Below are positions 58,819 to 64,000 of a stretch of 64,000 nucleotides of DNA, in pieces. The position numbers and the translations under genes were made by a program. Under the pieces are notes generated by a model that saw nothing but the letters and a program-made list of their open reading frames with translations, was not told the origin of the DNA and did no database searches. Source of the DNA: Allantophomopsis cytisporea. Lineage: Eukaryota; Ascomycota; Leotiomycetes; Phacidiales; Phacidiaceae. The DNA is taken from the NCBI GenBank assembly GCA_024752435.1, contig CP103024.1, positions 930,001 to 994,000 of the forward strand. Reading direction: 5' to 3'. Position 1 is the stretch's first letter. Every line of letters starts with the position of its first letter.

Positions 58819-60226
58819 ATTGGGGTTCTGTCGGCAAGTCAAAGGTGCGTACTGATACCGCACAGTGGACAATATGTGAGATAACAACCGTTTTCGAATG
58901 TTAAATTGATGCAATCAATGCTATCGATAGCCCCCAGAGAAAAGAGGGTTATTTTGATCACAGTGAAGTGATGTCTGATACTCCCCGGCAGATCTCCAAA
59001 CGAGATTGAGATCAAATGAAACCACGATATATTAATATCAACCAGCAGACTTGCACAAAGCTATGGCCAAATAATTGAAGTCTGCAATACCACCTGTAGC
59101 ATATCAGACAGAAAGAAAAGAAGAAAAGAAAAATCACCAGTGACAGTAAGCAGAACGACAACTAGAGAAGAGAGAGAAATTGTCGACGACGACACAAAGA
59201 GCGTCTGAGAAACCTCGTACGACGAGAGGCCTCGGGACAGAAAGGACAAAAAGATTGTGATATGCAGGAGAGAGAAGTAGAAAAGCGGACGCCTCAAGAC
59301 ACCACTCTGAAGACACGGACAATACCAAAGAGAGGAAAGGACGAATTATCTGTGACAAGATTCCGGTCGAGGCCATGTGTGGTGTGTTTGGCCACGACCA
59401 TATCAGAGGCGAGCAAGGGACGATCAACAGTACTCGAGAGTAAGAGAGAGGAAGTTACCATCCAAAAAGGTAGTCAACATCCTTGCAATTTGTCGCACAT
59501 GGCGCCTTGATGATTGTGGAGGCGGACCTGTCGAGTGTGATGGATCGACATCTGTGACATTTGAAAGGTCAAGCACCTGGTAAAGGGCTGCCACACGAGG
59601 AGAGAGGATGGGAGAGAAGTAGGAGAAGTGAAAGATGCGGGAGATGGTTTTGCGTGTATCCACACATAAAATTACCGACAATACTGCACGAGCGTGTTTT
59701 GCATAATGACATTTTGTCGCGAGAGCTGAAGTCGACGTGGGTAAGCGACGTTTCAGAGAGTCAATGCCCCAGTTCATACTTTAGGGGTACGCAAGCGGAT
59801 CCAACATGACTGGACAGTCTTTTATGTTGGAATAACGTATGGTTGGCTAAGAGAATTGATGATGTACGTATCGTATCGATACGCCTGCATTGAATTTGAG
59901 AGCAGGGAATTGACGCTGGTATGGAGTATTAAAAGCAAAAGGCCTCATTTTTATTATGTACGCGATATGAAGCATGGTGTTGAAGATGCCTGGGTACATA
60001 TTGATTGGCCAGCCTTGCTCTGACTTTGAGGTCTCTTTGTCATGCTGATGCCTCATTTCTGTGGCAACCAAGGCATAAAGCGCTCCCATTTCACAACGAC
60101 TATTAACTGCGCCAAAAACACTTCCTCTGAATCACACAAAAGTTATAATTTGAAAAGCCAAAACTACTGTCAACACTCGGCGTGTGTAGCAGAATTGCCA
60201 CTCGTGTGTAAATTCGGATCCAAAAC
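58819..60226. other. Upstream region of the membrane-protein gene
   Basis: GA-rich plus strand (CT-rich on the coding strand) from about 59,090 to 59,460 looks like a 5' leader. No supported gene beyond it. Confidence 0.5.
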
Positions 60227-61011
60227 TTATTTCATAATCTTGAAGTAGAGCCATCCATTCAAAGCTTTCCTTAGAGCTAGGTACTTGAAGACATCGGTCA
60301 CAATTGTCGTTACAACGATACTACCGGTAGAAATGAAAGGCGATACATCGGTATAGGCTGAATGGACCAAAATAATTATATCTTCCACACAACTGGTTGT
60401 TGGTGTTTTATTCCAAGCTTTGCATACCAGATCCTCAAAGGGCATCTCAAAGATATCGACCTTCCGGATGTAGTGTCTCCCATATAAATCCACAGCCTCA
60501 GATGGTACCTGCGCCTCTCCCGCAAAATCCTTCGTACCAGCATCCGGGAAAGCACCTTCTCATAGTTATGGACATTTGTTTTCAGGTGTATGACATGTTG
60601 GGCACATTTACTAGGCTAAGCATATGCACTGATCTATCTTAAGAGTTGATCTCGGAACATTTCAGCAGGTCGATCTATTCTATCAAAGCTGATGACGACC
60701 TCGCCTCGCTTCGGAGTAGTCGCTACACCCTGTTGAGTACAGTAATAATAGGTTGGTAAGTAGCGATGAAGGTGGAAGGTGGGTAATACTGTATCTTGTA
60801 CACCTGCAAAACATAATGATCGGTTGATAGTCAAGTGTTCGGAAGCCGGATGTTTACAAGTCCAGCCCGAACACTTCTCGGGACTAATTGTTCCTCTTCG
60901 CCCGAATAACAAACAAGTATCATTAGAATGTAACTGCTTGCTTGCACGTGCAATAACCTGACTTCTAATTTGAATATTCGGGATTGTGAAGGTATAAATA
61001 CAGCAAATCAT
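60227..61011 (-). pseudogene. Coding-like segments, possible broken or unrecognised gene
   Basis: Two minus-strand stretches look protein-coding. One spans about 60,634-61,011 (for example VATTPKRGEVVISFDRIDRP). The other spans about 60,227-60,560 and is open for about 110 codons without an ATG start (for example RHYIRKVDIFEMPFEDLVCK). They lie in different frames and are separated by about 75 bases with stops. I found no clean intron to join them. They could be exons of a gene whose junctions I could not resolve, or the remains of a decayed gene. No family recognised. Confidence 0.3.
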
Positions 61012-63490
61012 TGCCGTTGCTGTTGCTGTTGCTGTTCAACTCAATGTATTGAACATGTGTACAATGTACTGAGAAGTTGATATCACGTAAGAAAAAGGCC
61101 AAGCTTATTCACAAAGTGATGTGTGAGAAACATATGAATCTCAAAGTCATCCAAAGAAGTACGCAACCGAAAGGTGCCCAAAAAGAACGCAATCAATCAG
61201 CTCGCTGCCATCTATATATCTGCACAAAACAAAAACAATGTATGATAGAGCAAAAAGACAAAAGATTAACTGATAGGACTGCGCACCAAGTCGTATCAGT
61301 TACAAAAGTCTCCTCACCGCGTCCGGTGCGTCATCGGTTTACTATTCGCGGAACGTTCTTGCTCGTGGAGAGAGGAGGAAGCATTAGGTTCCCATTTTCG
61401 ACTCCCTTGTGGGAAATCGAACCGTCGTGCTCGCGATTGAGGGGCGTCATCTGGTTTTATTCTCCACTCTACCATATGCGCCTCAACTGTGAATGTGAAA
61501 GACTTATTTGGAATTATGAAGAGCATACTGAGTCAGGAAAGGGCTGCCTAACTTGGAGGTATGACTATGTGAGCACACTTCTTCTTGCCTTGTCCACCAC
61601 ACATAATAACAGTTCTTCACTGCAGTTCCTGTTCGATACCCTCAGCATCTTGTTTAGCAGTGAAACAAAGACTAAATTTAGTTGATGACATATATGTTCT
61701 CGACCCGGTTCTGCAAAGCCATTATTGCAATGACAGCACACAGAGTTACCACGAACTCCACTGAATTTCCAACACAGCGGGTTAAAGTGAGAGCTGGAAC
61801 ATCCAAAAGTCTTACGCAGATAAAAACACATATGTCTGCATTCTGGAAGCATATGTAGACTGCTTGAAAGTGCAACTCCGAAAGCAGCGCAATTCAAGCA
61901 CTTGAAAACAATGCAGAGGCAGAAACTAACAGCCACGAAGAACAGACGAGAACCAACAACCGGTGGAAAAGGAAGAAAGCCCAACCATCTCAAGTAGAAT
62001 ATCGAACTTCAAATAGGAACAAGTCAAGATCAGCTCCGGAACAACAATCTAAACTCTCACACCTCCGTTCATATCATCACGCTGACAACTCCGACTGGAC
62101 ATGAAAGATAGAATATGATATCCTTTAAGTTCTCATGCTAAACATGTCTCTAAAGAGCAGTGGATGTCACATTACTTCGTCTATTATCACTGAACCCCTT
62201 CATGACCCCTTTCGTCTCCTTCATGATGTCCTTTCCAGCAGGTTAGCATGAAATGACACGATACTTGTAAAACTTCGATCGGATTGTTGAAGGCCCATAC
62301 CATCTTCAACAGACGGTCTACGATGAACGCTTACTTTGAAGAAATTAGTACAGGATTATTGACTGATCCGAGGTAATTGATTTCTTGGAGCCTGTTATTT
62401 CTCGAACCCCTGTTCATATACTTCTATTGTGACTCTTGCTGGAGCTTCTCTTTCTACCACAACTCTTCCTGCCACTTCTGACATCCACTAAGGGTTCACA
62501 TTCTTGAAAGCTGCACCCAGTTTCGTCATTGGAAGATTTAACTGCTTTAAGTTTTGCAAAGCCACTAGCTCCCGACATGATTTGGTGAGCCTGGCATCTG
62601 GACTGAGACCTTACTACAAGGATACACAGGAAAAATAGCAGAGGACGAATAATATAGGTCTTACAGAAGATGCCACGAATCTCCAAATGGAGTAGAGAAC
62701 GAGGAAGCAGTTAATGGAGACTGTTGATGATATTGATGACTGATAAAGAGAAAGTTCTTCAGGTGATAACTTGGCTTCTCTTATACAAATCGCAATATTA
62801 TCAAGAGATGAAGAGAGTAGCTATCAGGCAATGGAGCTCGACATACCATGGAAGTATGTTCACGCACCAGAAAGGGAAATAGCAGGAAACACAATGTATA
62901 AAATCGCACTGTACCAACAAGAAAATCCCCAAAATTTATAAGAAACTATGGAATCATGGTTTTCAAGTCATCAGAATAAGATGCATGTAAGCGGGGTTCT
63001 TTGGACGATTATTCAGGAGTTGAAGCCGTCCAGCAAGCTACTCAACGGAGTTAGCCATCCAACATAGCCTCCCATATTATACACACCAAATTATGCTATC
63101 CAGCGGCGAAAGCTTCCACACGTGACCAAAGTAATGAAGCATGTGCTTCAATAAGGTAAAGCTGAGCATTACTTCCACAGATATCAATAAAGAACGAATA
63201 TCTGACTTCCTGATCAAACAGATCGCTATCATACGACACAAACAAAACGCAAAACATATTTAGAAATCTCTGCAACATACTTCGTATAACTCGTATCGGC
63301 TATCGAGATACTAAAATAGAATACGAATTTAAACATGCACAACACCACTGAACTCAACCTTTATGGTCTACTATCCTAGCATCACATCTTGAGAGATGAC
63401 TCGTGATAAATCCCGTGCTCATCCAATGTCATTCGAATGAACAATATATCACCAACTATCGTCTGTCAGATGACGTGAGATGCGATTGCA
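61012..63490. other. Gene-poor region
   Basis: A short (GTT/GCT)n run, GTTGCTGTTGCTGTTGCTG, lies at 61,014-61,036. At about 62,414-62,686 the minus strand has a hydrophobic stretch followed by a Cys-containing segment, but without an ATG start. Nothing else can be supported. Confidence 0.4.
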
Positions 63491-63894
63491 TTGCATATAG
63501 GAAATCCACCTACAACTCAGGACACCAGCGCGTCAACACGACTCACTTTGCCATGGCAACCTAGGGGTCATCAGCAATTCGTAAACCATTGTTTGCAATT
63601 GCAAGCTTCACAGATCGCAGGCCTCTTTCCTCCCTACACAAAGGAGATCTCGATTCCCAATCCGATCCATAACCCATGGTAAACAGGCGCATAGAGAAGT
63701 CTTGGGAGGATGTTGAAGATAATGTCATGTGCCTCAATCCAACCTCAGCAAGAGGATGTACGATAGAACTGCAGGAAACCGAAGATCAACTTCCACAAGA
63801 AAATTCCGCTGGAAGCGCCCCTGACGAGCTGAATGGCCCCTTTACATACATTTGCCCATCGCAAACGCACTCATCGGCCGTTGGTTCCCCATGA
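63491..63894 (+). other. Possible exons of a gene at the right edge
   Basis: Adjacent plus-strand frames with coding-like composition occur at about 63,500-63,680 (FPPYTKEISIPNPIHNPW) and about 63,700-63,894 (EDVEDNVMCLNPTSARG, ELQETEDQLPQENSAG). Another open frame from an ATG near 63,919 runs off the edge. A GTAAAC donor lies at about 63,680. No domain was recognised, and the gene, if real, continues beyond the window. Confidence 0.25.
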
Positions 63895-64000
63895 TTTGAT
63901 GGAATAGGCCATTGGCAATGATCGACAGTCGGAACTCAAGGCATGTCGCAGTGTCCGTTTCGAAGAAAGACAGCCGCACCGAAAGGGAGAAAATGTGTGG

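Noticed and set aside
61300..61530. Possible tRNA on the minus strand (GGTTCGATTTCC)
   Set aside because: The B box looks good, but no D arm, anticodon arm or acceptor stem can be paired around it.
1..64000. Secondary-metabolite cluster, mobile element or virus-like genes
   Set aside because: No PKS, NRPS, transposase, reverse transcriptase, integrase or capsid-like motif was seen in any frame.

Overview
The window is nuclear DNA of a filamentous ascomycete (Pezizomycotina). The genes carry many short GT-AG introns (about 45-230 nt) with CTAAC/CTGAC-like branch points, and the gene set is typically fungal: a CFEM-domain surface protein, a Zn2Cys6 regulator, a Som1/Flo8-type LUFS regulator, the MICOS subunit MIC10 and a DMC1 meiotic recombinase. 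A Leotiomycetes-like fungus would fit, but that is an inference; nothing here fixes the class. I found no plasmid, phage, CRISPR array, operon or intact transposon. Exon joins were worked out by hand from splice consensus, phase and protein continuity, and each main gene model sums to a whole number of codons.

Layout, left to right: the 5' part of a regulator-like gene running off the left edge (-); a small four-exon gene of 123 codons (-, 3445-4164); USE1 (+); a one-pass membrane protein (+); MIC10 (-); an SNRNP40/Cwf17 WD40 protein (-), divergent from BET3 (+, with a 9-nt exon); an 889-residue protein of unknown function (-); an AT-rich gap; a seven-knuckle CNBP/Gis2 protein (+); a tiny membrane ORF, DMC1 (13 exons) and RRP7 (all +); a PPIL4-type cyclophilin (-); a 4.1-kb gap; a Zn2Cys6 regulator (+); a Cys-rich protein (-); ribosomal protein eS24 (-), divergent from EFM3 (+); a 4.6-kb gap and leader; the Som1/Flo8 regulator (+); a CFEM receptor-like protein (-); DBP5 (-), divergent from BZZ1 (+); a two-pass membrane protein (-); and about 5 kb of gene-poor sequence to the right edge.

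The genes do not form a pathway or cluster. Most are housekeeping: SNAREs and tethers (USE1, BET3), mitochondrial cristae (MIC10), splicing (Cwf17, PPIL4), translation and ribosome biogenesis (eS24, RRP7, EFM3, CNBP), mRNA export (DBP5) and actin/endocytosis (BZZ1). Between them lie developmental or surface-sensing genes (Zn2Cys6 factor, Som1/Flo8, CFEM) with long upstream regions. I see no convincing new multi-gene system. The items most worth a second look are structural: a gene made only of small exons, a 9-nt microexon, an in-frame 45-nt intron beside a membrane segment, a long in-frame extension behind a UAG stop, tandem 3' splice sites in the CNBP gene, a CFEM domain lacking the usual acidic haem ligand, and a tRNA-promoter-like element.
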